Shown here in pieces: positions 18,158 to 27,422 of a stretch of DNA of 64,000 nt. Made by a program: the position numbers and the translations under genes. Within the stretch, counting starts at the first letter, position 1. Every line of letters starts with the position of its first letter. Where the stretch lies: positions 1 through 64,000 of the forward strand of contig RDZE01000022.1 of NCBI GenBank assembly GCA_004293905.1, in the 5' to 3' direction. The stretch comes from Cytophagales bacterium. Its GTDB lineage: Bacteria > Bacteroidota > Bacteroidia > Cytophagales > Microscillaceae. The notes below the pieces were generated by a model. That model was not told the origin of the DNA. It saw nothing but the letters and a program-made list of their open reading frames with translations, and searched no databases.

Positions 18158-19525
18158 ATGAAAAAAACAACTTTTATATATTCTTTATCAGTACTCTTGT
18201 TTGTGCTGATTACAAACCATATTCAAGCACAAATTACCCCTTTTCATGCCTATAACGACCATTACGAATTGTATAGAACTCGTTTTGAACCTGCTTATTT
18301 GGGCAACAATGGGAAAAAATTCGAAGCCAATTTGATGTTTAACTTCAATCTTTGGGCAGGAAATAATTTTATGAAAGTAAGCACCATCAACGCATTTGCG
18401 AGCAATAATCTCACCAATAGCCTTGTAGAACAAGCCTTAGGAGATATGCGTAGCACTGATAATCGCATTGGATTAGGACTTTCAGTACAATGGCTCAGTG
18501 CCAAATTCAGAGCCGATAATACCTTTGGCGAAGAAATCGCTACTTTTTCCTTCGAAATCAATGAAAGATTTGATGCAAGCATGAGTTTCTCTAAAAATAT
18601 TGCCGAATTTTTATGGTATGGTAATAAACGTTTTGCAGGTCAAAATATCAATTTAGGTGGTTTTTATCCCAATATGCTTGCCTATAGAGAATTTGTTTTG
18701 GGTGGCGCACGCGATGTGCTTAATAACGGAACATTGCGACTTAGAGCGGCAGTTCGCCTCAAATATTTAGTAGGTATTGCCGCAGCACGCACCGAATCTT
18801 CTAACTTTATTGTCAATACTGCGCCCGATGGAAGTTATATAGATTTTAGTGTGGGCTACAAAGCACAATATGCAAACGCAAATGAAGAATTTAGTTATAA
18901 ACGCGCTGGCGGAGGTTTTGGTACAGATTTAGGCATCACGGCTACTTACCAAGAAAATCTCAAAGTTTCACTTTCTGTATTGGACATAGGCAGTATTAAT
19001 TTCAACCAAAATACAGGTGGATACGAACGCCGCGATACAACCTTCCGCTTCGATGGAATATTAGTAAACACAAGTGGAGTTAGCTCTAACAATAGCAATA
19101 ATGTGATAGATAGTCTACAAAATATTATTACAGGCAAAGAAATCAAAGGGGGTAGCTTTTCACAAAAATTACCCACACGCCTTAGCCTACAAGCCGAGTA
19201 CACACTCCCTTCTGGAACAGAAAATGCACATCATTTCTTTTTTACATACATTCAAGGGTTTTCCGATATTGGTTTGGCTTCGCGCCGTCCTTTTTTCAGT
19301 TTAGGCTATGTTTATCAAATCAGAAACCAACTCAATTTGGGACTTACTCCTTCTTGGGGCGGCTACAACAATCTATCTCTTGGCTCCTTTATTTCCTACG
19401 CAGCAGGTCCTTTCCGAGTAGGTTTTGGTACTAACAATTTGATGAGTTTGATTAGCTTTTCACAAGGCAAAAGTTTTGATTTAACTTTCAATTTAGGATT
19501 TAACATCAGCCAAAAAACAGACTAA
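18158..19525 (+). CDS. DUF5723-family outer-membrane beta-barrel protein
   Basis: The 455-residue product has a signal peptide (cleavage near IQAQ-IT) and many alternating amphipathic strands with aromatic girdles typical of an outer-membrane barrel. The N-terminal region (FEPAYLGNNGKKFEANLMFN) matches what I remember of DUF5723. The last strands (FDLTFNLGFNISQ) fit membrane insertion, although the chain does not end in a terminal Phe. It is co-transcribed with the preceding lipoprotein (4-base gap), and a strong terminator follows 21 bases after the stop. The ligand or function is unknown. Confidence 0.7.
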   Translation: MKKTTFIYSLSVLLFVLITNHIQAQITPFHAYNDHYELYRTRFEPAYLGNNGKKFEANLMFNFNLWAGNNFMKVSTINAFASNNLTNSLVEQALGDMRSTDNRIGLGLSVQWLSAKFRADNTFGEEIATFSFEINERFDASMSFSKNIAEFLWYGNKRFAGQNINLGGFYPNMLAYREFVLGGARDVLNNGTLRLRAAVRLKYLVGIAAARTESSNFIVNTAPDGSYIDFSVGYKAQYANANEEFSYKRAGGGFGTDLGITATYQENLKVSLSVLDIGSINFNQNTGGYERRDTTFRFDGILVNTSGVSSNNSNNVIDSLQNIITGKEIKGGSFSQKLPTRLSLQAEYTLPSGTENAHHFFFTYIQGFSDIGLASRRPFFSLGYVYQIRNQLNLGLTPSWGGYNNLSLGSFISYAAGPFRVGFGTNNLMSLISFSQGKSFDLTFNLGFNISQKTD

Positions 19526-19546
19526 AAACGATTTATTTCTTTGGTT

Positions 19547-19608
19547 ACTTCTTAATGTTTTTGGTATACTAAATTTTATAGTGTATATAACATTAAGAAG
19601 TTTTTTTA
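19547..19608 (+). terminator. Terminator of the lipoprotein/barrel pair
   Basis: A 13-base perfect stem (19547-19559 with 19589-19601) is followed by seven T. The loop contains a further partial pairing (TATAC...GTATA). Confidence 0.88.
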
Positions 19609-19626
19609 TGACTTCTATCGGCAAAA

Positions 19627-19640
19627 CTGATTTTTATCAT
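19627..19640 (+). promoter_or_regulatory. FNR/CRP-like operator upstream of hemN
   Basis: CTGATTTTTATCAT has the core TGAT-N4-ATCA of the FNR box (TTGAT-N4-ATCAA). Its centre is at 19633.5. If the -7 element at 19663-19670 is correct, the start of transcription falls near 19675 and the operator centre near -41.5, the classic class II activator position. The -33 position has no TTG, as expected for an activator-dependent promoter. Confidence 0.5.
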
Positions 19641-19662
19641 TTTTTTTTCTGTCAAGGGTTGC

Positions 19663-19670
19663 TAATTTTG
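19663..19670 (+). promoter_or_regulatory. -7 element of the hemN promoter
   Basis: TAATTTTG fits TAnnTTTG and lies 34 bases before the hemN ATG. There is no TTG 20 bases upstream; an FNR-like palindrome occupies that place. Confidence 0.55.
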
Positions 19671-19704
19671 ATACTCAATTATCACTAATTAAAGCCACCT
19701 AACC

Positions 19705-21090
19705 ATGAACCCTTCTCCTAAAAACATTTACCGACTTATCGAAAAATACGATAAATCAGTACCTCGCTACACAAGTTACCCAACTGTTCCTTTTTGGCAA
19801 ACTACGCAATGGAATCCTCAAGATTGGCAAAAACAATTATCCAACCAATTCAAACAAGCCCCTAACCAAGCCATCAGTTTATATATTCATTTGCCTTATT
19901 GTGAAAATTTATGTACTTATTGTGGCTGCAACAAAAGAATTACTAAAAATCATGCCGTAGAAATGCCTTATATAGAAGCAGTTTTGGAAGAATGGAAATA
20001 CTATGTGCGTCTTTTGGGTAAAAAACCTATCGTAAGCGAACTCCATTTGGGAGGTGGTACGCCTACTTTTTTCTCGGCAGAAAGTCTAAGAAAACTTATA
20101 GAAGGCATTTTTAAGGAGGCAACTCCAGCCCCTACGCCCGCTTTCAGCGTTGAGATACACCCTACTGTTACCAATACAGAACACCTCACCACGCTGTACG
20201 AATTAGGTTTTAGAAGACTCAGTGTAGGGATTCAAGATTTTGACCAAAGAGTACAAGCCATTATTAATCGTCATCAAACTTTTGAAGAAACACAATACAT
20301 TTTTCAACAAGCAAGAAATATAGGCTACGAAGCCATCAATGCCGATATTGTGTATGGATTGCCACTTCAAACTACTGAAAGTATATGCCTCACTATGAAG
20401 CACATACAAACACTGAAACCCGAAAGAATTGCTTTTTATAGCTATGCCCATGTGCCTTGGAAAAGCAAAGGACAACGCCGCTACACCGAAGCCGATTTGC
20501 CCAACAGTAAAGAGAAAATAGAATTATACTTGTTAGGAAAAGAAATTCTTAGACAAGCAGGGTACAAAGAAATCGGTTTTGACCACTTTGCACTCCCTAA
20601 AGATGCCTTGTACAAAGCCGCAGAAAAAGGACAATTACACCGAAATTTTATGGGCTATACCACCCAAAACACACAATTACTCATCGGTTTAGGGGCTTCT
20701 TCTATCAGCGATACGGGTACTATGTTTGCACAAAACGAAAAAACTATAGAGGCATACCTTGAAAATATACAACAAAAAGGATATGCCACTCATCAAGGGC
20801 ATACTTTGAACGAAGAAGACCAACTACTGAGAAAACATATTTTAGAATTGATGTGCCAATTGAACACAGACCTAAGCGAACTACCTCACTATCTGAAAAA
20901 TGATATTTTGCCGCGTTTAGGCACTTTTATAGATGATGATTTAATAACCTTAGAAGGCTATAAAATTCAAGTAACAACTTTGGGCAGAACCTTTTTGCGC
21001 AATATATGTCTTTGCTTAGATAGTTACTATTGGTCTTCTCTGCAAAAAAACAAAGAGAAAGAAACTCCTTTATTTAGTAAAGCTATTTAA
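19705..21090 (+). CDS. hemN: Oxygen-independent coproporphyrinogen III oxidase
   Basis: The 461-residue cytosolic radical SAM enzyme converts coproporphyrinogen III to protoporphyrinogen IX in haem synthesis without oxygen. The cluster ligands are Cys66, Cys70 and Cys73 in PYCENLCTYCGC, and the extra Cys75 is the HemN hallmark that separates it from HemW. Other family stretches are ELHLGGGTPTFFS, RLSVGIQDFDQRVQ and RNFMGYTTQ. The length is normal for HemN. An FNR-like site at the expected position suggests induction under low oxygen. The end overlaps the convergent lyase-like gene by 8 bases. Confidence 0.95.
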   Translation: MNPSPKNIYRLIEKYDKSVPRYTSYPTVPFWQTTQWNPQDWQKQLSNQFKQAPNQAISLYIHLPYCENLCTYCGCNKRITKNHAVEMPYIEAVLEEWKYYVRLLGKKPIVSELHLGGGTPTFFSAESLRKLIEGIFKEATPAPTPAFSVEIHPTVTNTEHLTTLYELGFRRLSVGIQDFDQRVQAIINRHQTFEETQYIFQQARNIGYEAINADIVYGLPLQTTESICLTMKHIQTLKPERIAFYSYAHVPWKSKGQRRYTEADLPNSKEKIELYLLGKEILRQAGYKEIGFDHFALPKDALYKAAEKGQLHRNFMGYTTQNTQLLIGLGASSISDTGTMFAQNEKTIEAYLENIQQKGYATHQGHTLNEEDQLLRKHILELMCQLNTDLSELPHYLKNDILPRLGTFIDDDLITLEGYKIQVTTLGRTFLRNICLCLDSYYWSSLQKNKEKETPLFSKAI

Positions 21091-22510
21091 AAAGTTCATT
21101 TACAAAGGCTTTCAAAAGATACTCACGCATAGGAACAGGCAACTCATTGAGCAGTGCATTAATCAATGCCATTTCCGTAGGAAGGTTGCCTTCTTTCATT
21201 CCAAGCAATGTTGTAATATCTGCGATAGAGGGTTGTTTGCTTGATTGCAACGAAGTAAGAATTGCTGAAACTTGTGCTTTGAGCGCAGACGGACGAGCAA
21301 GTAATTCCCTACAAGCAGTGTCTAAGTCTTCTAATAAAAACGTGATTTGAGGTACATTAGAAGGACTAATAGAAAAATGCAGGTTTTCGGGCGATGTTGT
21401 TGATTGTAGTTGTGGCTGCAAATACCACCCTTTTAGCCTCATAAGGTCTGCTAACTCGAAAAGATTGACCTTATCAGAAGCAAAAGCAACCAAATTCATG
21501 GCTGGCTTGCCCAAAAGATAGAAATAATCACTATCCTTTGCATAATCTATCATTCTTTGAGTGGCTTCCATTGTCATTTGCACTCTTTGACGATAGCCCT
21601 CTTTGCCTAAAAAATTTAAAATAGCCCAACAAGCCGCCAATGACCCTCCAGACTTTGTGGAAAGCAAAGTAGTGTTAATCATTGTATAACCAGCCCAACT
21701 TGAAGAAACAAACAATTGGTATTGACGCAAATGGGCATTTTTATACAACACTGCCGAAGCTCCTTTGGCAGCATAGCCGAATTTATGGAAATCCATAGAA
21801 AGGGAAGTAACACCTTCTACTGAAAAATCGAAAGAAGGTATTTGGTAACCAACTTCTTTGGCAAAAGGCAAATACATACCGCCCACACAAGCATCTACAT
21901 GGAAAAGTAAATTGTGTTTTTGTGCTATCTTTGCTATTTCTTCTATAGGGTCTATGACTCCATGCGCATACGAAGGTGCAGAAGCTACCAAGAGAATTGT
22001 ATTGGGTGTAATGGCTTCTTCTATCCATGCAGGAACGGCGCAAAAGGAGGTTTTATCTACTGCAATCACAATGGGTTTGATACCCAAAAAAGCACAGGCT
22101 TTATGGAAGGCGGCATGGGCAGTGTGAGGCAAAATGACTTCAGGCGTTTGTATTTGGCGGGTAGCTTTTGCAAAATCACGAGCAGTTTTCAATGCTAAAA
22201 ATATACTCTCTGTGCCTCCAGTAGTGAAATTACCTACCGTTTCTGCATTTCCTCCTACCAAATCAGCCGCCCAAGCAATGACTTCATTCTCCAGATGTAA
22301 AAGGCTCGGAAACACCGTAGGGTCTAAGGCATTTTCAGAGAGAAATAGGTTATGCGCCTGTCTTAACAAGTCTTGACTTTCTTCGCCTGCATCGTATACA
22401 TAAGCAAATACCCTCCCCGATTTCCAGTCTATATCATTGATTTTAAGCGCATTAAGCCTTTCTACAATATCTTTTGCTGAAAGTCCTTGTTCGGGGAAAG
22501 GTTGTGTCAT
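21083..22510 (-). CDS. PLP-dependent decarboxylase family, sphingosine-1-phosphate-lyase-like
   Basis: The 475-residue protein is a group II PLP decarboxylase-fold enzyme. The active-site Lys243 is in SMDFHKFGYAAKG, the cofactor-ring Asp206 in HVDACVGG, and the phosphate-binding GNFTTGGTESIFLA is near residue 93. The HKFGYAAKG variant resembles sphingosine-1-phosphate lyases (HKYGYAPKG) more than glutamate or aromatic decarboxylases. It may cleave long-chain base phosphates, in line with the presence of sphingolipids in many Bacteroidota, but an amino acid decarboxylase remains possible. No N-terminal TM is seen, so it is soluble. Three bases separate its start from the end of the PIG-L gene's stop, so both may be co-transcribed with pdhC. 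Confidence 0.75.
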   Translation of the reverse strand: MTQPFPEQGLSAKDIVERLNALKINDIDWKSGRVFAYVYDAGEESQDLLRQAHNLFLSENALDPTVFPSLLHLENEVIAWAADLVGGNAETVGNFTTGGTESIFLALKTARDFAKATRQIQTPEVILPHTAHAAFHKACAFLGIKPIVIAVDKTSFCAVPAWIEEAITPNTILLVASAPSYAHGVIDPIEEIAKIAQKHNLLFHVDACVGGMYLPFAKEVGYQIPSFDFSVEGVTSLSMDFHKFGYAAKGASAVLYKNAHLRQYQLFVSSSWAGYTMINTTLLSTKSGGSLAACWAILNFLGKEGYRQRVQMTMEATQRMIDYAKDSDYFYLLGKPAMNLVAFASDKVNLFELADLMRLKGWYLQPQLQSTTSPENLHFSISPSNVPQITFLLEDLDTACRELLARPSALKAQVSAILTSLQSSKQPSIADITTLLGMKEGNLPTEMALINALLNELPVPMREYLLKAFVNELFK

Positions 22511-22513
22511 TGT

Positions 22514-25048
22514 TTAAGGTTGTTTGGGAGGACTGATGATATTTACAAATAATCGATAAGCTCCTGTAATGCCATCGGGCAATTGCCTAAAAAAAGACAA
22601 CCCTGTATACACATATCGCCCTTTGCCATACGATGCATAAAGCAACCCTCCTTCTAAAGATTTTTCGCCTGCATCATTGGAAGCTAAAATAGGCTGATAG
22701 GCTTTGTCCCATTGGCTTGCGAAATATAAACCTCGCTCTTGAGTCCAATTGAGGAAGTCTTTTTCAGTAATTTTATTGGGATAATTGAGCAATGCGTGGT
22801 CAGGTACTAATGTCTTCATAAGAGCGTCTTCTTCTGTTACCCTATCTCTGCCAAGTGTCAAAGGGTAGGGTCCTAATTTAGAAACCAATAAGCCGTTACT
22901 TGTTTGGTATTGTACTACCAAGTTTCCGCCATTTTCTACATATTTCATAAGGGCTTCTGTATAAAAACGCCATCTTTTTTCTTCCATATTAAATGCCCTT
23001 ACGCCTACAATAATGGTAGGAAATGCCGATAAATCGCCTTGCAAATGACTTTCATTGAGCATCGTTACTTGGTAGCCTATTTGGGTAAGGCACTGCGGAA
23101 TTTCATCGCCTGCCCCTTCTAAGTAGCCTATTTGGGTGCTGTTTTTATTAATTTCTAACCGAACTGCTTTCACCTCACTTACAGGATAAATCGTTTGTAT
23201 GGGTATGTGTGGGTATTGGATTGTGATAATGCCTTTGAGCGGTTCGAACTGCGTTTGTTCTTGTGTTTTTCCTACTATTTTGATGGTTGCCTCACTTGCA
23301 TTAGTAGGGGGAAAAACCTTGAAAATGAGGGTTGTTTCTTCGTTTTTGTTCTTCAAATAAACACTTTGGGTGTTGGGCTCACAACGCCAGCCTTCGGGCA
23401 TTTGAAGTTGAATATCGGCTTTAGTTTCGGCTTTTCCTGCTTTTAGACGTACTTTGATTTCTTTGGGTTGGTCATTGGCAAACATATACACTTGATTTTC
23501 GGCATTAGCCATCAATGTAGGCGTAATTTGAAAACTTCTGTAGAGTTCGCCTTCGTCTGGTTTTACCCATTTATGCAATATAGGCGTATAAAGTTGAAGT
23601 GTTTCCTCCCCGATTTGAATAGTAAAAGTAGCTCCAATAAAAGGCTGATTTTCGGGCATGCCTATTGCCCAATAATCTTCGGGTAGGAGTTGGAACATGC
23701 CTTTGTTGGGGGGTTGTTTGAGCCAATAAGGTTGTGTGATGGGTAGGTTTTTAGGCAAAAGTAATGTTTCATTAAAGGTTATCATTTTCCCTTTTTCAGT
23801 ATTTTGCGTCAGGTTTTCTTTTCTCCAAAAGATTTCATTGTCTTTTTGGTGCAAAACAATTCCTTTGAGTTGTATAGCAACATTGCTAAACTTCACAAAA
23901 TCGAGTGTTATCTTTAAAGAATCGCCCGCTGTGGCAGCATATTCTTTGGCAGTTGCCTCATACCATACGCCCGCACAAGCAATAATAAGGCGTTGTAATT
24001 CTTCTTTTTTAGTCAAGAGCCAATGGTCTTGCCCTTTGCTCAATAATTGATTGATGGACTGATAGGCTTTTAGTAAAATTGGTAAAATAGCGGAAGGGTC
24101 TTGCGGTGAAAATTTTGTTTCTGCTTCTTTCAGCAAATAGGCTATTTCTTGTGTCCCTTGTACCCTTCCCCAAGAAATATCTATGCCTTCCCAAAGGTCT
24201 TTTTGCGCCTCTACCCCATCTGTATGTACTAAATAATCTATACGTTCTGCTCTGTTTTTTGCACTTCCAAAACCTTGACTTTTATGCATGCTACGGCTTT
24301 CGGCAGCAATTACAGTATGTGTTTTCCCTAATAAAGTATTGTAAGTACTGATTAGAATAGGCATTGTTTTAATAGAATCGGGGGGTTGGTTGGTAAAATT
24401 CCCATTTCTTCTGAAAAAGGCATTCCATAAAATTCTTTTTGCTTGCCAAACCTGTACATACTGCAATTGTTCGGGAAATTTTGTGGGGTCTGCGGCGGCT
24501 TTGAATGCTTCTATGGCAAGTACGGCAGAGGCAGAATGATGTCCGTGCCCTGCTTCGGCAGTGGTAGGGAAACGTGTAATGATAACATCAGGTTTGAATT
24601 TTCGAATAGCCCAAACGACATCGGCAAGTACTTTGTCTTTGTCCCATACTTTGAGTGCTTCTTGAGTATTTTTTGAAAATCCAAAATCATTGGCACGCGT
24701 AAAAAACTGTTGCCCACCATCTATATTTCTTGCTTGCAATAGTTCTTGTGTTCTGATGATGCCTAATAGTTCGCCTTGTTCTGCTCCAATAAGATTCTGC
24801 CCACCATCTCCTCTTGTAACGGACAAATAACCTGTTTTTACGAGTTTATCGTTTGCAAGCCAAGCAATGAGTGCCGTATTCTCGTCATCGGGGTGCGCCG
24901 CTACGTACAAAGCTGAACCCAAAACATTCATTTTTTTGAGTGCTAATTGTATTTCGGCAGTGTTATAGCTTTTTAGGTATTGGGCTTCTGCTATGCTCAT
25001 ACTTTGTAAAAAGAATAGCACAAGGAGTATTTTTTTTATCATTTGCAT
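22514..25048 (-). CDS. Secreted PIG-L family deacetylase with C-terminal GATase-like domain
   Basis: The 844-residue product has a signal peptide (cleavage near AEAQ-YL). The N-terminal domain is a LmbE/PIG-L zinc deacetylase: AHPDDE at 51-56 and a GHGHHSAS region near 165. These enzymes remove acetyl groups from GlcNAc-type sugars. A middle beta-sandwich region (about 400-620) and a C-terminal region with GDLSAFPTIIVGVRAFN and YVENGGNLVVQYQ resemble a ThuA/class I amidotransferase-like fold without an evident catalytic Cys. This layout is common in Bacteroidota. It is probably periplasmic and acts on glycan or glycolipid. Its ATG abuts the pdhC stop (TAAATG). Met3 is an equally good start. 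Confidence 0.82.
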   Translation of the reverse strand: MQMIKKILLVLFFLQSMSIAEAQYLKSYNTAEIQLALKKMNVLGSALYVAAHPDDENTALIAWLANDKLVKTGYLSVTRGDGGQNLIGAEQGELLGIIRTQELLQARNIDGGQQFFTRANDFGFSKNTQEALKVWDKDKVLADVVWAIRKFKPDVIITRFPTTAEAGHGHHSASAVLAIEAFKAAADPTKFPEQLQYVQVWQAKRILWNAFFRRNGNFTNQPPDSIKTMPILISTYNTLLGKTHTVIAAESRSMHKSQGFGSAKNRAERIDYLVHTDGVEAQKDLWEGIDISWGRVQGTQEIAYLLKEAETKFSPQDPSAILPILLKAYQSINQLLSKGQDHWLLTKKEELQRLIIACAGVWYEATAKEYAATAGDSLKITLDFVKFSNVAIQLKGIVLHQKDNEIFWRKENLTQNTEKGKMITFNETLLLPKNLPITQPYWLKQPPNKGMFQLLPEDYWAIGMPENQPFIGATFTIQIGEETLQLYTPILHKWVKPDEGELYRSFQITPTLMANAENQVYMFANDQPKEIKVRLKAGKAETKADIQLQMPEGWRCEPNTQSVYLKNKNEETTLIFKVFPPTNASEATIKIVGKTQEQTQFEPLKGIITIQYPHIPIQTIYPVSEVKAVRLEINKNSTQIGYLEGAGDEIPQCLTQIGYQVTMLNESHLQGDLSAFPTIIVGVRAFNMEEKRWRFYTEALMKYVENGGNLVVQYQTSNGLLVSKLGPYPLTLGRDRVTEEDALMKTLVPDHALLNYPNKITEKDFLNWTQERGLYFASQWDKAYQPILASNDAGEKSLEGGLLYASYGKGRYVYTGLSFFRQLPDGITGAYRLFVNIISPPKQP

Positions 25049-26671
25049 TTATGCCAACATTTTAATAGGTGCTTCCAAAAGAGATTTTAGGGTTTGTAAG
25101 AAGGCAGCTCCTAATGCGCCATCTACTACTCTGTGGTCGCAGGAAAGCGTTACACGCATCATATTGCCTGCTTGTACTTGGTTGTTTTTCACTACGGGTA
25201 CTTGTTTGATAGCTCCAATGGCTAAAATGCAGGCATCGGGCGGATTAATGATGGCGGTAAATTCTTCTATACCAAACATGCCCAAGTTAGAAATAGAGAA
25301 AGTATTTCCTTCCCAATCAGCAGGCTGAAGTTTTTTATTTTTAGCTTTTTCCGCCAAGTTTTTGGTTTCTTTGGCTATATCCGAGAGCGATTTATAATCG
25401 GCAAATCTTACTACGGGGACTAACAAGCCTTCATCTACGGCTACTGCTATGCCCACATGGATATGGTGGTTGTACCTTATTTTTTCTCCTAACCAAGAGG
25501 CATTGATTTTAGGGTGTTTGCGAAGAGCAAGCGCGGCTGCTTTTACAATCATATCATTGAAAGATATTTTCACTTCTGCATTCTCATTGAGTTGTTGGCG
25601 TGCAGCAATGGCATTGTCCATATCTATATCCATTGTTAGGTAGAAATGAGGGGCAGAGAATTTGCTTTCAGAAAGCCTTCTTGCAATGGTTTTACGCATT
25701 TGTGATAGGTTCACCTCCTCAAAAGATTCTTGTCCTATCTGTATATTTGTGGAGGCAGAAGAAGTGTTCAATGTTTCTGTTTTTGCAGGTGCAACTCCTC
25801 CTTTGAAATTATCAATATCTCGTTTTACAATGCGCCCATTTTCTCCTGTTCCTTTCAATAAGGCTATGTCTATTCCTTTTTCTTTGGCTAAGGCACGTGC
25901 CAAAGGTGATATTTTTAGTCGTCCGTTGGTATTTGTGTGACTATTTTCTTGTGCTACTTGTGTTTTTTGTGAAGTATTTTCTTGTGAGGAAGTTATTTGA
26001 GTAGGTGTTTGCTCTGCTGAGGAAGTTGTTTTTCCAAAATGTTCTACAAATAGTGTAGGGTCTGCATTTTGTTCGCCCACTACTGCAATGAGCGCATCTA
26101 TAGGTACTGCGCTACCTGCCTGAATATGATACAACAAATACCCTTCTTCATAAGACTCAAATTCCATCGTTGCCTTATCAGTTTCTACTTCGGCTATTGG
26201 TTCGTTTTCTTTTACGAAATCACCTACTTTTTTCAACCAACTCACGACTACGCCCTCTTGCATGGTATCGCTCATTTTGCGCATCGTAACAGCTCTCATA
26301 TTAGTAGGGAGTGCTATAGCAGTAGTAGTAATAGCGGTAGATTGTGTTTGAGCAGATGTATTTGTTTCAATTACAGCAGATTGAGTGGCAGTAGATGAAG
26401 CCCCCCCAGAAAGTAACGCGCTAATGTCTTCTCCTTGTTTGCCCACAATGGCTATGGGAGCATCTATAGGAACAGTAGTGCCTTCAGATACGATCACATG
26501 TAACAGATAGCCTTCTTCATAAGACTCAAATTCCATCGTTGCCTTGTCAGTTTCTACTTCGGCTACTACCTCGTTTTCCTTCACGAAATCACCTACTTTT
26601 TTTAACCAAGCAACCACAACACCCTCTGTCATGGTGTCGCTCATTTTGCGCATTGTAATAAATTCTGCCAT
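25049..26671 (-). CDS. pdhC: Pyruvate dehydrogenase E2, dihydrolipoamide acetyltransferase
   Basis: The E2 core of the pyruvate dehydrogenase complex passes the acetyl group to CoA. The 540 residues comprise two lipoyl domains, each with ETDKATMEFESYEEG (lipoyl-Lys in DKA), linkers rich in Thr, Ser, Gln and Ala, a peripheral-subunit-binding domain (ISPLARALAKEKGIDIALLK), and the catalytic domain ending with the active-site DHRVVDGALGAAFLQ. ATG 26671 is preferred: an upstream ATG at 26701 would overlap the -7 element. PIG-L and lyase-like genes follow directly downstream, an odd partnership. E1 and E3 are not in this window. Confidence 0.94.
   Translation of the reverse strand: MAEFITMRKMSDTMTEGVVVAWLKKVGDFVKENEVVAEVETDKATMEFESYEEGYLLHVIVSEGTTVPIDAPIAIVGKQGEDISALLSGGASSTATQSAVIETNTSAQTQSTAITTTAIALPTNMRAVTMRKMSDTMQEGVVVSWLKKVGDFVKENEPIAEVETDKATMEFESYEEGYLLYHIQAGSAVPIDALIAVVGEQNADPTLFVEHFGKTTSSAEQTPTQITSSQENTSQKTQVAQENSHTNTNGRLKISPLARALAKEKGIDIALLKGTGENGRIVKRDIDNFKGGVAPAKTETLNTSSASTNIQIGQESFEEVNLSQMRKTIARRLSESKFSAPHFYLTMDIDMDNAIAARQQLNENAEVKISFNDMIVKAAALALRKHPKINASWLGEKIRYNHHIHVGIAVAVDEGLLVPVVRFADYKSLSDIAKETKNLAEKAKNKKLQPADWEGNTFSISNLGMFGIEEFTAIINPPDACILAIGAIKQVPVVKNNQVQAGNMMRVTLSCDHRVVDGALGAAFLQTLKSLLEAPIKMLA
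26142..26653 (-). repeat. Near-identical direct repeat encoding the two lipoyl domains
   Basis: Copies at 26142-26284 and 26511-26653 (143 bases each, offset 369) are nearly identical at DNA level over long stretches, for example a 35-base identical run at the left end of each. The rest of the two domains is more diverged. This points to recent duplication or gene conversion within pdhC and is a place where assembly or recombination could collapse one copy. Confidence 0.85.
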
Positions 26672-26698
26672 AAATTGTTGTTTCAGTATATTGTTGTT

Positions 26699-26729
26699 CA
26701 AAAATAGATAAAAAAAGATATACCATCAA
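26699..26729 (-). promoter_or_regulatory. pdhC promoter
   Basis: On the minus strand TTG (29-27 of 267xx) is followed after 20 bases by TATTTTTG (26706-26699), 28 bases before ATG 26671. It is what decides the start: the ATG at 26701 lies inside the -7 element. Confidence 0.6.
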
Positions 26730-26796
26730 TAGTTTTGAATATTTTTTGGTATTTTTGGGCTAAATTGTTCATTAATTTTATTCTAAAGCATCTCTT

Positions 26797-27408
26797 ATGA
26801 AAATACTTGCAATAGGGCGCAACTATGCCGAACATATTGCCGAGCTAAACAATGAAAGACCTTCTGAGCCTGTTATTTTTAGTAAACCTGATACGGCTTT
26901 ATTACGCAACAATGAGCCTTTTTTTTATCCTTCTTTTAGCCAAAATATCCATCACGAAGTAGAATTGATACTACGCATTAGCAAGGAGGGAAAAAATATA
27001 GAGGAAAAATTTGCGAATAAATACTACGATGCCATAGGCATAGGCATAGATTTTACGGCACGCGATTTACAAGATGCCGCCAAAGCCAAAAGCCTCCCTT
27101 GGACAATCGCTAAGGGCTTCAATGGTTCAGCTCCTATTTCTCATTTTTTGCCCATAGAAGAATTTAAAGACTTGAAAAATATTAATTTTCACTTAGAAAT
27201 CAATGGTGAACTGAAGCAAAAAGGCAATACTTCCTTTATGTTATTCAATTTTGATTATATGATTGCGTACTTATCACGTTTTTTTACACTCAAGCAAGGC
27301 GATATTATCTTTACGGGAACTCCGCAGGGAGTGGGCTCTGTAAAAATAGGCGATGTACTCACTGCTTATATTGAGGACAAAAAAATGATGGAATTTGAAA
27401 TTAAATAA
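26797..27408 (+). CDS. Fumarylacetoacetate hydrolase-family protein
   Basis: The 203-residue cytosolic protein has the short FAH fold. It starts directly with KILAIGRNYAEHIAEL and has FSKPDTALL, the metal ligands in HHEVELIL and GIDFTARDLQ, and the C-terminal FTGTPQGVGSVKIGD. Family members cleave C-C bonds in beta-diketo acids or decarboxylate oxaloacetate with Mg. The short form is often acylpyruvase or oxaloacetate decarboxylase. The precise substrate is unknown. It lies 14 bases upstream of the patatin gene, with the SLC13 carrier 17 bases further on, suggesting an operon for organic acid use. A -7 candidate TATTTTTG is at 26750-26757. Confidence 0.88.
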   Translation: MKILAIGRNYAEHIAELNNERPSEPVIFSKPDTALLRNNEPFFYPSFSQNIHHEVELILRISKEGKNIEEKFANKYYDAIGIGIDFTARDLQDAAKAKSLPWTIAKGFNGSAPISHFLPIEEFKDLKNINFHLEINGELKQKGNTSFMLFNFDYMIAYLSRFFTLKQGDIIFTGTPQGVGSVKIGDVLTAYIEDKKMMEFEIK

Positions 27409-27422
27409 ACTAACTTAAACCA

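Noticed and set aside
26701-26701. Upstream ATG of pdhC giving ten extra residues
   Set aside because: It overlaps the -7 promoter element, and the lipoyl domain normally begins at MAEFITMRKMSDT.
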